Assembly: GCF_025857195.1 (NCBI RefSeq)
Contig: NZ_CP109787.1
Span: 1,429,501-1,493,500 of the forward strand
Origin: Leisingera thetidis
Lineage (GTDB): Bacteria > Pseudomonadota > Alphaproteobacteria > Rhodobacterales > Rhodobacteraceae
Reading direction: 5' to 3'
DNA: 64,000 nucleotides
Part shown: piece by piece, positions 44,636 through 52,893 of the stretch
How positions within the stretch are numbered: position 1 is the stretch's first letter
Layout: every line of letters starts with the position of its first letter
Program-made: the position numbers and the translations under genes
The notes under the pieces: model-generated
Database searches by the model: none
What the model saw: the letters and a program-made list of their open reading frames with translations, nothing else
What the model was told of the DNA's origin: nothing

Positions 44636-44666
44636 ACGCCGGGGCCTTTTGCTCCGGCGTTTTTTG
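44636..44666 (+). terminator. Rho-independent terminator after dksA
   Basis: Stem ACGCCGG/CCGGCGT with extra inner pairs and a run of six T (CGTTTTTTG) after the right arm, a textbook intrinsic terminator 37 bases after the dksA stop. Confidence 0.85.
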
Positions 44667-44702
44667 TTCCATTGGGGGCGGACGGAGAATCTGCGGGAGC
44701 CC

Positions 44703-45869
44703 ATGGAACTCAAAGGCCTGAAAATCACTGTCATCGGCGCCGGCATCGGCGGCCTGACCGCAGCGCTGGCGCTGCGCCGCCTTGGCGCATCCGTCACCGT
44801 GCTGGAACAGGCCGAGGCGATTTCCGAAGTGGGCGCGGGCCTGCAGATCACCCCCAACGGGGTGGCGGTGCTGAAGGCGCTGGGGCTGGCCGACGATCTG
44901 GCCTGGTGTTCGCAGCGGGCGCGCGCCGTGGTGCTGCGCGGCCACCGCCGCGGCGGCCAGGTGCTGCGGCTGGACCTGGATGAGCACGCCGCGGGCCTGC
45001 GCTATTACTTCGCGCACCGTTCCGACCTGATCGGCATCCTGGCCGGGGCGGCGCGCCGCGAAGGCGTGCAGGTGCGGCTGCTGCAAAGGGCCGAGCGGGT
45101 CGAGCCCGGGCCGCAGCCGGTTGTGCATCTCAGCAACGGCGCGCAATGCGGCGGCGATCTGGTGGTCGGCGCCGACGGGCTGCATTCGAAAACCCGGCTG
45201 GCGCTGAACGGCGCCAGCACCCCCTTCTTCACCGGCCAAGTGGCCTGGCGCGCCATCGTGCCGAACCGCCTTGGCCTGCCGCCCGAGGCGCAGGTGTTCA
45301 TGGGGCCGGGGCGGCATCTGGTGGCCTACCCCTTGCGGGACGGCAGCCTGGTCAACCTGGTCGCGGTGCAGGAGCGCCGCGCCTGGGCCGAGGAGGGCTG
45401 GCATTTCCAGGACGACCCGGCCAATCTGCGCGCCGCCTTCTCGCGCTTCGGCGGCGCCGCCGCGGCCCTGCTGGAGGCGGTGGACGACGTGCTGCTGTGG
45501 GGGCTGTTCCGCCATTCGGTGGCAACCCATTGGCATCAGGGCCATACGGCGGTTCTGGGCGATGCGGCGCATCCGACGCTGCCGTTCATGGCGCAGGGCG
45601 CCAATCTGGCGCTGGAGGATGCCTGGGTTCTGGCCCGCGCGCTGCAGGAGGCGCCGGATATGGAGCGCGGCCTGGCGCTGTACCAGTCCCGCCGCCGCGG
45701 GCGGGCGGAGAAAGTGGTGCAGGCAGCCAGCGGCAACGCCTGGAAATACCACCTGCGCGCACCGCTCAGCTGGCCGGCGCATCAGGTCCTGAAGCTGGGC
45801 GGCCGCTATGCGCCGGGCAGGATGACGGGCCGGTTCGACTGGATCTACCGCCACGACGTCACCGCCTGA
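44703..45869 (+). CDS. FAD-dependent aromatic-ring monooxygenase (salicylate hydroxylase-like)
   Basis: 388 residues. It has the FAD Rossmann motif ITVIGAGIGGLTAALALRRLG, the internal DLVVGADGLHSKTR (the DG motif for FAD and NADPH), and the second FAD contact HTAVLGDAAHPTLPFMAQGANLALEDAW. The family hydroxylates small aromatic acids. No ring-cleavage genes are nearby, so the substrate is open. It is a single gene after the dksA terminator. Confidence 0.88.
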   Translation: MELKGLKITVIGAGIGGLTAALALRRLGASVTVLEQAEAISEVGAGLQITPNGVAVLKALGLADDLAWCSQRARAVVLRGHRRGGQVLRLDLDEHAAGLRYYFAHRSDLIGILAGAARREGVQVRLLQRAERVEPGPQPVVHLSNGAQCGGDLVVGADGLHSKTRLALNGASTPFFTGQVAWRAIVPNRLGLPPEAQVFMGPGRHLVAYPLRDGSLVNLVAVQERRAWAEEGWHFQDDPANLRAAFSRFGGAAAALLEAVDDVLLWGLFRHSVATHWHQGHTAVLGDAAHPTLPFMAQGANLALEDAWVLARALQEAPDMERGLALYQSRRRGRAEKVVQAASGNAWKYHLRAPLSWPAHQVLKLGGRYAPGRMTGRFDWIYRHDVTA

Positions 45870-45978
45870 ACGGCCGCGGAAAAAGGGGGGCTCCCGCCGT
45901 TTTCCGGATCATTGGAAATGACCCTGAAAACCTTGGGCGTGGCGCCGCGCCGATGCGCGGCGCGGGCGGCGCTGGGTG

Positions 45979-46785
45979 TCAGATGTCCAGCTCGACCCAG
46001 ACCGGCACGTGGTCGGACGGTTTCTCGCGGCCGCGCACATCCTTGTCGATCTGGCAGTCCAGCAACAGGTCGGCGGCCTGCGGCGTCAGCAGGACATGGT
46101 CGATGCGGATGCCGTCGTCGCGGTTCCAGGCGCCGGCCTGGTAGTCCCAGAAGGAATAATGCCCCGGTCCCTGGTGGCGGGCGCGGAACGCCTCGGTGAA
46201 GCCCAGGTTGACGATCCGCTGGAACGCGGCGCGGCTTTCGGGGCGGAACAGCGCGTCCTCCAGCCAGGCCTCCGGCCGCTTGGCGTCCTCGGCCTGCGGG
46301 ATGATGTTGTAATCGCCCGCCATCAGCGCCGGCATCTCGTCATCCAGCAGCGCCTCGGCGCGGGCCTTCAGCCGCTCCATCCAGGCGAGTTTATAGGCGT
46401 ATTTGCCGCCCGCCGCCGGGCGGCCGTCGGCCTCCAGCTGCACCGGGTTGCCGTTCGGCAGATACAGGCCGCAGATGCGGATCGCCTGCTTGCCGGTCAC
46501 CGTCGCCTCGATCCAGCGCGCCTGTTCGTCGCTGTCGTCGCCGGGCAGCCCGCGGCGCACATCCTCCAGCGGCAGCTTTGACAGGATCGCCACCCCGTTG
46601 AAGCTTTTCTGGCCGTGGGTTTCGACATTGTAGCCGCGCTCTTCGAAGATTTCGCGCGGGAACGCCTCGTCCACCGATTTGATTTCCTGCAGCAGCACCA
46701 CGTCGGGCCGGGCGTCATCCAGCCAGTCCGGCAGCGCCTGGGCCCGGGCCTTGATGCCATTGATATTGAATGTGGCGATTTTCAT
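45979..46785 (-). CDS. xthA: Exodeoxyribonuclease III (XthA)
   Basis: 268 residues, normal length for this AP endonuclease and 3'-5' exonuclease of base excision repair. Metal and catalytic motifs are all present: TFNINGIKAR, LQEIKSVDEAFP, GLYLPNGNP, MAGDYNIIPQ and the final DHVLLTPQAADLL and KPSDHVPVWVEL. It reads away from the unusual repeat-protein operon. Confidence 0.95.
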   Translation of the reverse strand: MKIATFNINGIKARAQALPDWLDDARPDVVLLQEIKSVDEAFPREIFEERGYNVETHGQKSFNGVAILSKLPLEDVRRGLPGDDSDEQARWIEATVTGKQAIRICGLYLPNGNPVQLEADGRPAAGGKYAYKLAWMERLKARAEALLDDEMPALMAGDYNIIPQAEDAKRPEAWLEDALFRPESRAAFQRIVNLGFTEAFRARHQGPGHYSFWDYQAGAWNRDDGIRIDHVLLTPQAADLLLDCQIDKDVRGREKPSDHVPVWVELDI

Positions 46786-47049
46786 GGCTTGCCTCCGGCA
46801 CAGATTGCTTTATTCGAAGCCGATCTATCGCTGAATCAGCGTCCCGGGGCAAGCCCGATGCGCGACTCGCGAATCACTGGCAGCGCAGCGAATCAGGGCT
46901 GTTTTGCATGGGTGAAAAATATCCCTCAGGTTGAGTTATTTTATTTTGCAGTAATATGCGTGTGAATAACGCGGTGAATAAGCTGTGGATGAATTGAAAT
47001 AATTGTAATTGCGCAAAAAACAGCGAGTTGAAGTTAATGTTGCCGGCGC

Positions 47050-47080
47050 TAGAAAATACAATGTGAAATTGCATTTTCTA
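47050..47080 (+). promoter_or_regulatory. AT-rich leader with a 31-bp near-perfect palindrome
   Basis: Within the AT-rich gap 46786-47145, the arms TAGAAAATACAAT and ATTGCATTTTCTA (13 bases each, one mismatch) surround GTGAA, 66 bases before the start of the repeat-protein gene. Two direct GTGAATAA copies lie at 46962 and 46974. The remainder of this 360-base gap shows no gene. Candidate operator or promoter of the operon. Confidence 0.55.
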
Positions 47081-47145
47081 TTTGCGCTGCGCGGAGACCG
47101 TGCCAGCGTCAGGGAGCCTTTTGTCTCAAACGAATGGGGTTCCAA

Positions 47146-47814
47146 ATGACTGCTCAGCACAAAATCCAGACGTCCCGCGCAACCGGCCGCACCGCAGGCG
47201 CCAGCCTGTTCGGGGGCGAAGGGGCAGAGATGTTCTCCTCGGGTTCGGCGCCTGAATGCACCGCGGATCTGATGGCCGGAGAGGGCGTTTCGCTGTTTTC
47301 CTCCGGGTCGATGCCGCAGAAGGCCGAACACTGGACCGGCGGGGCAACCGGGCTGTTCTCCAGCGGCTCGGCGCCGGCGGCCCGCAGCGAAACCGCGGCC
47401 GGCGACCTGGTGGAGATGTTCTCCTCGGGCTCGGCCCCCGCCGCCCGCTCCGACTGCGGCGCAGGCGATCTGGTGCAGATGTTTTCGTCCGGCTCGGCGC
47501 CGGCCGGACAATCTGAGATTGCGTCAGGGGGGCTGACGGAAATGTTTTCCTCCGGCTCGGCCCCGGCCGGGCTGCGCGAAACGGCGGCCGGCGAGGGGAC
47601 GGAAATGTTTTCCTCCGGTTCGGCCCCGGCGGCGCAGGCGGACGCCGGTGCCGGCGATCTGACGGAAATGTTCTCCTCCGGTTCGGCTCCGGCCGCGTCG
47701 GCCCAGGCGGAGGCGGGCGAGGGGACGCATCTGTTCTCGTCCGGTTCCGCCCCGGCAGCCGGGGCGCGGACCTGCGCCGGCGATGCCACCCGGCTGTTCT
47801 CCTCGGGCAGCTGA
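47146..47814 (+). CDS. Tandem-repeat protein of ten (M/L)FSSGS units; candidate multi-core peptide precursor
   Basis: 222 residues. After a 28-residue non-hydrophobic N-terminus, units begin at residues 29, 50, 70, 91, 112, 133, 154, 175 and 196 and a last LFSSGS ends the protein at 217-222. Each unit reads (M/L)FSSGS-AP-x(6)-AG(D/E)-x(3) and is 21 residues long, except the second, which is 20. The hexapeptide is nearly invariant, while its codons vary widely (serine from TCN and AGC), so selection acts on the peptide. There is no signal peptide, no calcium-binding repeat and no known domain. The layout resembles leader plus multiple cores of a ribosomal peptide precursor. The start at 47146 has GGGG upstream. 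Confidence 0.8.
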   Translation: MTAQHKIQTSRATGRTAGASLFGGEGAEMFSSGSAPECTADLMAGEGVSLFSSGSMPQKAEHWTGGATGLFSSGSAPAARSETAAGDLVEMFSSGSAPAARSDCGAGDLVQMFSSGSAPAGQSEIASGGLTEMFSSGSAPAGLRETAAGEGTEMFSSGSAPAAQADAGAGDLTEMFSSGSAPAASAQAEAGEGTHLFSSGSAPAAGARTCAGDATRLFSSGS

Positions 47815-47894
47815 TCCGGCCCGGACCCTGACCTTGCGCGGCCCTGCAGCCGGGGCCGCCGACATCGCGCCGCATCACTCTGTACGAGGTTTCC

Positions 47895-48956
47895 ATGGCC
47901 CAGATCATCCCGTTCTTCTCTCCTGCCGCCCGCCAGTCCCGGGCCTGTGCGCAAGAGGCGCTGATTACCGGCTTTGCGTCGCACCGGCGCAGCCGGGAGG
48001 ACGTGTTCTGGCTCAAGGAGAACGCCGAACTGCTGAATATTCTGGAATGCACCGGGGCGGATGTTGCCGCTGACGCCCTGCAGCCCCTGCAGCAGTTCTA
48101 CGAGGGTGCGGCGCGCCATATCAGCTTCTTCCGGCAATATTACCGCTTCATCCTGTCGATCTGCCTGGATCTGGAGGATCTGGGCCTGCCGGGGCAGACC
48201 GGGATGCAGCTGGCCGGCTGGGTGTCGGAGCAGGGGCTGGCGCAGGCGGAACTGTCCGATCTGCAGCGCGCGGAGGCCCGCCGCCTGCTGGCGCGGCGCG
48301 GTGTGAACATGCGCTGCGACGGACTCGACGACCGGCTGCGCGGCTTCATTTCAAACCCGCAAACCTTTGCCATTCCCAACAAAAAAGCGGCCTATGAGCT
48401 GACTCATATCGTCTTTTACCTGTCCGAATACGGGCGCCGGGACCCGGAGCTGCCGGAGGCCGCCGTCACCAGTCTGGAATTTGCCGGCCTGGTGGCCTTC
48501 CTGGATCAGAATGCCGACCTGCTGGCGGAGATCTGCATCGCCCTGCGGTTTTCCGGGCGGCAGCCGCCCGCCGCATGGGAGGCCTGGCTGGACAGGCAGG
48601 TTTCCGCCTATATGCTCGCTAAAGATGAATTCTCTGGACTTCATGATGCGTATCACGAGTATTTTGTGGTCAACTGGCTCATGCTGCTGTCCGGACGGTG
48701 TGCCTTCCGGCAGGCGGTCCCCGAAGGGGCCGTGCATGTGTCGGCGCAGCCGGGAGGGAGCATTTTGAGGCGCCTGTCAGAAGCCGTATTCGACGCCGGG
48801 ACGGCACGTGCCAGCTGGAGCGCGGTCAAGCTGCGCGCCGAGGCGGTTCTGAGCGAGGAGGAGCATGGGCTGCTCGCCGCGGCGGAACGCAGCTGTGCCG
48901 GGTTTGCCGGCTTCTTCGAGGGCTTTGCCCGCGCAGGCAGCGCGGGGGCGGCGTGA
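47895..48956 (+). CDS. Uncharacterised helical protein (DUF6902-like) of the repeat-peptide operon
   Basis: 353 residues, nearly all alpha-helical. Notable stretches are FYEGAARHISFFRQYYRFILSICLDLEDLG, KKAAYELTHIVFYLSEYGRRDPELP (a T-H-x-x-F-Y-L-x-x-Y-G motif), FLDQNADLLAEICIALRFSG and HDAYHEYFVVNWLMLLSG. I recall similar T-H-x-x-F-Y-L motifs in uncharacterised proteins of natural-product clusters, without certainty. Several conserved-looking His and Glu residues could bind metal. It begins 80 bases after the repeat gene and ends on the start codon of the exporter gene (TGATG), so it is translated with it. A modifying or carrier role for the repeat peptide is inference. Confidence 0.72.
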   Translation: MAQIIPFFSPAARQSRACAQEALITGFASHRRSREDVFWLKENAELLNILECTGADVAADALQPLQQFYEGAARHISFFRQYYRFILSICLDLEDLGLPGQTGMQLAGWVSEQGLAQAELSDLQRAEARRLLARRGVNMRCDGLDDRLRGFISNPQTFAIPNKKAAYELTHIVFYLSEYGRRDPELPEAAVTSLEFAGLVAFLDQNADLLAEICIALRFSGRQPPAAWEAWLDRQVSAYMLAKDEFSGLHDAYHEYFVVNWLMLLSGRCAFRQAVPEGAVHVSAQPGGSILRRLSEAVFDAGTARASWSAVKLRAEAVLSEEEHGLLAAAERSCAGFAGFFEGFARAGSAGAA

Positions 48957-49867
48957 TGGCCGGCGCCCGCAGCCAGGCCCTGGGCGGCGCGCTGCTGGCG
49001 GTGGCCTATACCGGGCTGATTGCTTCGGCGGACGGGATCACCAAGCTGCTGGCGGGCCAGTATGCCGCGGCCCAGCTCTATGCGCTCTCCGGCGCCCTGG
49101 TGGCGGGCTTCTGCCTGCTGGCGGACCGCCTGCCGTCCCAGCGCCGCGGGTTCCGCACCAGCTGCCCGCGGGCGATGGCGCTGCGCTCCGTGGCGACGCT
49201 GATTGCTGCGGTCTGTTTTTTCCACGCCTTCCGTCTGCTGCCTTTTGCCGAAGTGTTCGTGTTCATCGGGCTGATGCCGCTGCTGGCCGGGGCGATGTCC
49301 GGGCTGCTGCTGGGAGAGCCAGTGCGCCCGGCGTCCTGGGCGGCGCTTGGGGCCGGTTTTGCCGGGGTCCTGTTCCTGTTTCCGGACGGGGTCGCGGCGG
49401 TGTCGCCGGGGCATCTGGTGGCCCTGGGGGCTGCGGTGTCCGGCACATTTTCCATGACTATGGCGCGGCTTATCGGCCGTTATGAAAGCAACGCGCTGGC
49501 GCAGGTGTTTTATCCCAACCTGACACTTTGTGCGGCCATGCTGCTGGTGCTGCCGTTTGTCTGGATGCCGATGCCGCTGGCGGATCTGGCCTGGGCCGCG
49601 GCTTATGCGCTGCTGCTGTTCGGAGCGCGCTGGCTGCTGGTGGTGGCGCTGCGGCTGCTGGCGTCCTATGCGGTCACCCCGCTGATGAACCTGCAGTTCA
49701 TCTGGATGGCCTTCATCGGGGCGGCATTCTTTGGCGAGCTGCCGTCCGGCACAACGTATATCGGCGGCGCGATCGTGATCGCCTCCGGGCTATATCTGGT
49801 CTGGGACCAGTTCGCCCCCGCGATGCCGCGCCTGCGCAGTGCCGGGCGGCTGCAGACCGATCCTTAG
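48956..49867 (+). CDS. EamA-family (drug/metabolite) transporter of the repeat-peptide operon
   Basis: 303 residues with about ten membrane helices in two EamA halves (LLAVAYTGLIASADGITKLLAG, MLLVLPFVWMPMPLADLAWAAAYALLLFGARWLLV, ITYIGGAIVIASGLYLVW-like end). Members export metabolites, amino acids or nucleobases from the cytoplasm. The one-base overlap with the preceding stop ties it to the helical protein. A product exporter for the cluster is the simplest reading, though EamA proteins are not known peptide exporters. Confidence 0.85.
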   Translation: MAGARSQALGGALLAVAYTGLIASADGITKLLAGQYAAAQLYALSGALVAGFCLLADRLPSQRRGFRTSCPRAMALRSVATLIAAVCFFHAFRLLPFAEVFVFIGLMPLLAGAMSGLLLGEPVRPASWAALGAGFAGVLFLFPDGVAAVSPGHLVALGAAVSGTFSMTMARLIGRYESNALAQVFYPNLTLCAAMLLVLPFVWMPMPLADLAWAAAYALLLFGARWLLVVALRLLASYAVTPLMNLQFIWMAFIGAAFFGELPSGTTYIGGAIVIASGLYLVWDQFAPAMPRLRSAGRLQTDP

Positions 49868-49988
49868 CGGCTGCGCCTGAACTGAACCGCGCCTGCCGCG
49901 CTCCGCAGGGGCGCCGGAAACAAGCGATGGATCCGGGCCGGAGGACAGGTGTCTTCCGGTCCGTTTTCCTTGCCGGGAAGCGGCGGGA

Positions 49989-50312
49989 TCAGATCGAGAA
50001 GGACGTGCCGCAGCCGCAGCTGGAGGTGGCGTTGGGGTTCTCGATGGTGAACCGGGCGCCGATCAGCTCTTCGGTGAAATCGATCACCGCGTTTTCCAGG
50101 AAGGGCAGGGAGACCGCGTCGACGACCACTTTCTCGCCCTGGCCCTCCAGCACCAGATCATCCGGTTTCGCCCCGTCCAGCGCGATCTCGTACTGAAAGC
50201 CGGAGCAGCCGCCGCCTTCGACCGCGACGCGCAGCGCCTGGCCCTGATCCGCAGCGCCGATCTCGGCCAGCCGGGCAAACGCACGGTCGGTGACTTTCGG
50301 GGGCAGGTTCAT
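49989..50312 (-). CDS. erpA: Iron-sulfur cluster insertion protein, ErpA/IscA family
   Basis: 107 residues, A-type carrier. The three cluster-binding cysteines are present in VEGGGCSGFQYEIALD and SSCGCGTSF. It hands iron-sulfur clusters to apo-enzymes. Starts with MNLPPKVTDRAFARLAEI and is divergent from dgt, a common arrangement in alphaproteobacteria. Confidence 0.92.
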   Translation of the reverse strand: MNLPPKVTDRAFARLAEIGAADQGQALRVAVEGGGCSGFQYEIALDGAKPDDLVLEGQGEKVVVDAVSLPFLENAVIDFTEELIGARFTIENPNATSSCGCGTSFSI

Positions 50313-50402
50313 TACGGATCTCCAAAGCTCAGGTTGCGGCGCAACTTATTATATATGAAGGTGCAATTCAGGCGGCAAGATTGGTGAAGGAAAAGATTTC
50401 TG

Positions 50403-51554
50403 ATGCATGCACCTTATGCCACGATGCCGGACCGCAGCCGCGGGCGGCAGGTTGCGGAGGAGGAAAGCTCCTTCCGCTCGCCGTATCAGCGCGACCGCGA
50501 CCGGATCATCCACGCCAGCGCCTTCCGGCGCCTGAAGCACAAGACCCAGGTGTTTGTCGAGCATGAGGGCGACAATTACCGCACCCGGCTGACCCATTCG
50601 ATCGAGGTGGGGCAGGTGGGGCGCACCATTGCCGGCGCGCTGGAGCTGAACCAGGAGCTGACCGAGGCGGTGGCGCTGGCGCATGATCTGGGCCACACCC
50701 CGTTCGGCCACACCGGAGAGGACGCGCTGCATGCGCTGATGGCGCCCTACGGCGGCTTTGACCACAATGCCCAGGCGATCCGCATCGTGACCCGGCTGGA
50801 GCGGCATTACGCCGAGTTCGACGGCTTGAACCTCACCTGGGAAACCCTTGAAGCGATTGCCAAACACAACGGTCCGGTGGTGGGGGAGCTGCCCTGGGCG
50901 CTGGCCGAATGCAACGCCGAGATCGACCTGGAGCTGCACACCCACGCCAGCGCCGAGGCGCAGGTGGCGGCGCTGGCGGATGACATCGCCTACAACAACC
51001 ACGACCTGCATGACGCGCTGCGGGCAGGGCTGTTCAGCGACGATGATCTGGCCCGGCTGCCGCTGCTGGATGCGGCCTACGGCGCGGTGGACCGGCGCTA
51101 TCCCGGGCTTGACCCCAACCGCCGCCGCCACGAGGCGCTGCGCCGGTTCTTCGGCATGATGGTGAGCGACGTGATCGCCACCGCCCGCGGCCTGCTGGCG
51201 GAGAGCGGCGTGCAGAGCGTCGAGGAGGTCCGCGCGCTGGGGCAGCCGGTGGTGAAATTCTCCGATCCCCTGTGGCGCGACCTGAAGGAGATCCGCGCCT
51301 TCCTGTTCACCCGCATGTACCGGGCGCCCTCGGTGATGGAGAAGCGCGCCAAGGTCGCCAAGGTGGTGGAGGCGCTGTTTCCCTATTTCCTGGACAACCC
51401 GCTGGAGATGCCGCAGCGCTGGCACGCCGATATCGCGGCGGCACAGGGCCGCACCGCGCTGGCGCGGATCGTGTCGGACTATATCGCCGGCATGACCGAC
51501 CGTTTCGCCCTGCAGCAGCATGAGCGGCTGATCGGGGTGAAGGTCGAGGTCTGA
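50403..51554 (+). CDS. dgt: Deoxyguanosinetriphosphate triphosphohydrolase-like protein (Dgt)
   Basis: 383 residues. The HD-domain metal residues are seen in RLTHSIEVGQVGR and ALAHDLGHTPFGHTGED, followed by the family stretches GGFDHNAQAIRIVT, AALADDIAYNNHDLHDALRAG and PLWRDLKEIRAFL. It hydrolyses dNTPs to deoxynucleosides and triphosphate. The ATG at 50403 lies next to AGGAAAAGATT. Confidence 0.92.
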   Translation: MHAPYATMPDRSRGRQVAEEESSFRSPYQRDRDRIIHASAFRRLKHKTQVFVEHEGDNYRTRLTHSIEVGQVGRTIAGALELNQELTEAVALAHDLGHTPFGHTGEDALHALMAPYGGFDHNAQAIRIVTRLERHYAEFDGLNLTWETLEAIAKHNGPVVGELPWALAECNAEIDLELHTHASAEAQVAALADDIAYNNHDLHDALRAGLFSDDDLARLPLLDAAYGAVDRRYPGLDPNRRRHEALRRFFGMMVSDVIATARGLLAESGVQSVEEVRALGQPVVKFSDPLWRDLKEIRAFLFTRMYRAPSVMEKRAKVAKVVEALFPYFLDNPLEMPQRWHADIAAAQGRTALARIVSDYIAGMTDRFALQQHERLIGVKVEV

Positions 51555-51939
51555 GGGCTTGGTTGCCTGCGGTCTGTGCTGATGTCCTTGCGTGCTGTGC
51601 CTGTCAGAAGGGCGGTTAGAGATGGCGGCGCCGCCAACAGGGGCGGAGGGCAGGCCGGAACGCCAGCGCGCTCCGGGTCCGGTCAGAAGCTTCAGCCATG
51701 TGACGCCCCTGCACCTTTTGTGGAGGTGGTCTTGGGGGGCCTGGTCTCCTGTGCGCACGGGGTGCCAGACCCGCGCCATGTGCTGCAGCGGAAATGACTA
51801 TCGCAGATCCCGGTTAAGGCCGCGCAAGCGGGGCGTGCGCTGCGGCGGGCTTTGGCGCAACGCCGTGCGGTGGCTTGTGCCGGGGTAGATGTTCCCGTAA
51901 TGTTCTCATCGGGATCATGTAACTTGGAGGATGACCGGA
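51555..51939. other. 385-base gap without a supported gene
   Basis: Between dgt and the GFA-family gene. Short open frames on both strands lack ribosome sites and protein-like composition. Nothing repeated or structured stands out apart from the ribosome site GGAGG at 51926-51930 used by the next gene. Confidence 0.5.
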
Positions 51940-52332
51940 ATGATTGAAGGAAGCTGCTGCTGCGGCGCGGTGAAGTTTGAACTGCTGGCGCAGCCCGCAC
52001 TGATGGGCACCTGCCATTGCTCCCGCTGCCGCAAGGCCGGGGCCAGCACCATTGTCTTTGTGAAAAAGGAAGACCTGCGCTGGATTGCGGGCAAGGAGGA
52101 GGTGGCGCTGTACCAGCCCGCGCCGCCCTATAAGTACGGCCGCTGCTTCTGCCGGAACTGCGGCAGCTCCCTGGGGGAAATCCTGTCGGAGGAGAAAAGC
52201 TTCCCCATCGCCGCAAATGCGCTGGACGGGGAACTGGAGGCCGGGAACAGCTTCCATGAATTCGTCGGCGAAAAGCCCGGCTGGTACGGGATCTGCGACG
52301 GTGCCAAGCAGTCGCAGGGGCATCCGGCCTAG
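51940..52332 (+). CDS. GFA-family (glutathione-dependent formaldehyde-activating/CENP-V-like) zinc protein
   Basis: 130 residues. Zinc cysteines follow the family order: EGSCCCGAVKFE, CHCSRCRKAGAS and GRCFCRNCGSSLGE. The start at 51940 is nine bases after GGAGG, while the ATG at 51931 touches that site and is unlikely. Members are proposed to bind or turn over glutathione adducts, and the reaction here is unknown. Stand-alone gene. Confidence 0.88.
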   Translation: MIEGSCCCGAVKFELLAQPALMGTCHCSRCRKAGASTIVFVKKEDLRWIAGKEEVALYQPAPPYKYGRCFCRNCGSSLGEILSEEKSFPIAANALDGELEAGNSFHEFVGEKPGWYGICDGAKQSQGHPA

Positions 52333-52474
52333 ATAGGGAGGGACGCAGGGCGGATGGCCCGCCCTGCCTACGCTCTGATTTTCCAGTTTGGTCCTAATCC
52401 GTGCTATCATCTGGCCCTATGATGCATTTGCGCATTGACGGTAAGCCCCGGGGAGGGCAGCAAAGGGAAAAGCC

Positions 52475-52774
52475 ATGGCACGCTGGACCGTCACATTCAC
52501 GGATCAACCCGAAATGGACCGGGTGCGCGGCGACAAGGCGCGGCGCGAGGCGCATATCGCCTTTGTGCGCTCGCGGCCCGAACTGCAGATCGGCGGCGCG
52601 CTGGCGATGCGGCCGATGCAGGATTTCCCCGGCGCGATCTGGAATGTCGAGGCGGAGACCCGCCAGGACGTCGAGCGGCTGATCCTGCAGGACCCCTATT
52701 ACGTGGCCGCGCTGCGCCGCTACACGATCACCGAATGGGGCACCGCCTCTGCCATCCAGCAGATTCTGTCCTGA
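52475..52774 (+). CDS. YciI-like protein
   Basis: 99 residues with the YciI fold pattern: a ferredoxin-like domain with FTDQPEMDRVRGDKARREAHIAFVRS holding the conserved histidine, GGALAMRP, and the C-terminal LQDPYYVAALRRYTITEWG. Function is unknown in most members. Located upstream of argS on the same strand, with a 119-base gap. Confidence 0.82.
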   Translation: MARWTVTFTDQPEMDRVRGDKARREAHIAFVRSRPELQIGGALAMRPMQDFPGAIWNVEAETRQDVERLILQDPYYVAALRRYTITEWGTASAIQQILS

Positions 52775-52893
52775 CCGCCGCGGCGGCGGCGCATCCGGCG
52801 GCCCGCGCCGCGGGCATGGCCATCTGACGCATCCCTGTTGACCCTGCCTCTGGCCCTCGGTATCCGCTCTGTTGAACATATGGGACGCCAGAT

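Noticed and set aside
47230..47814. Regular 63-base repeats that could suggest a CRISPR array
   Set aside because: The repeats are in one open frame, vary at synonymous sites and are not separated by unique spacers of fixed size; they encode peptide repeats. No cas genes are present.
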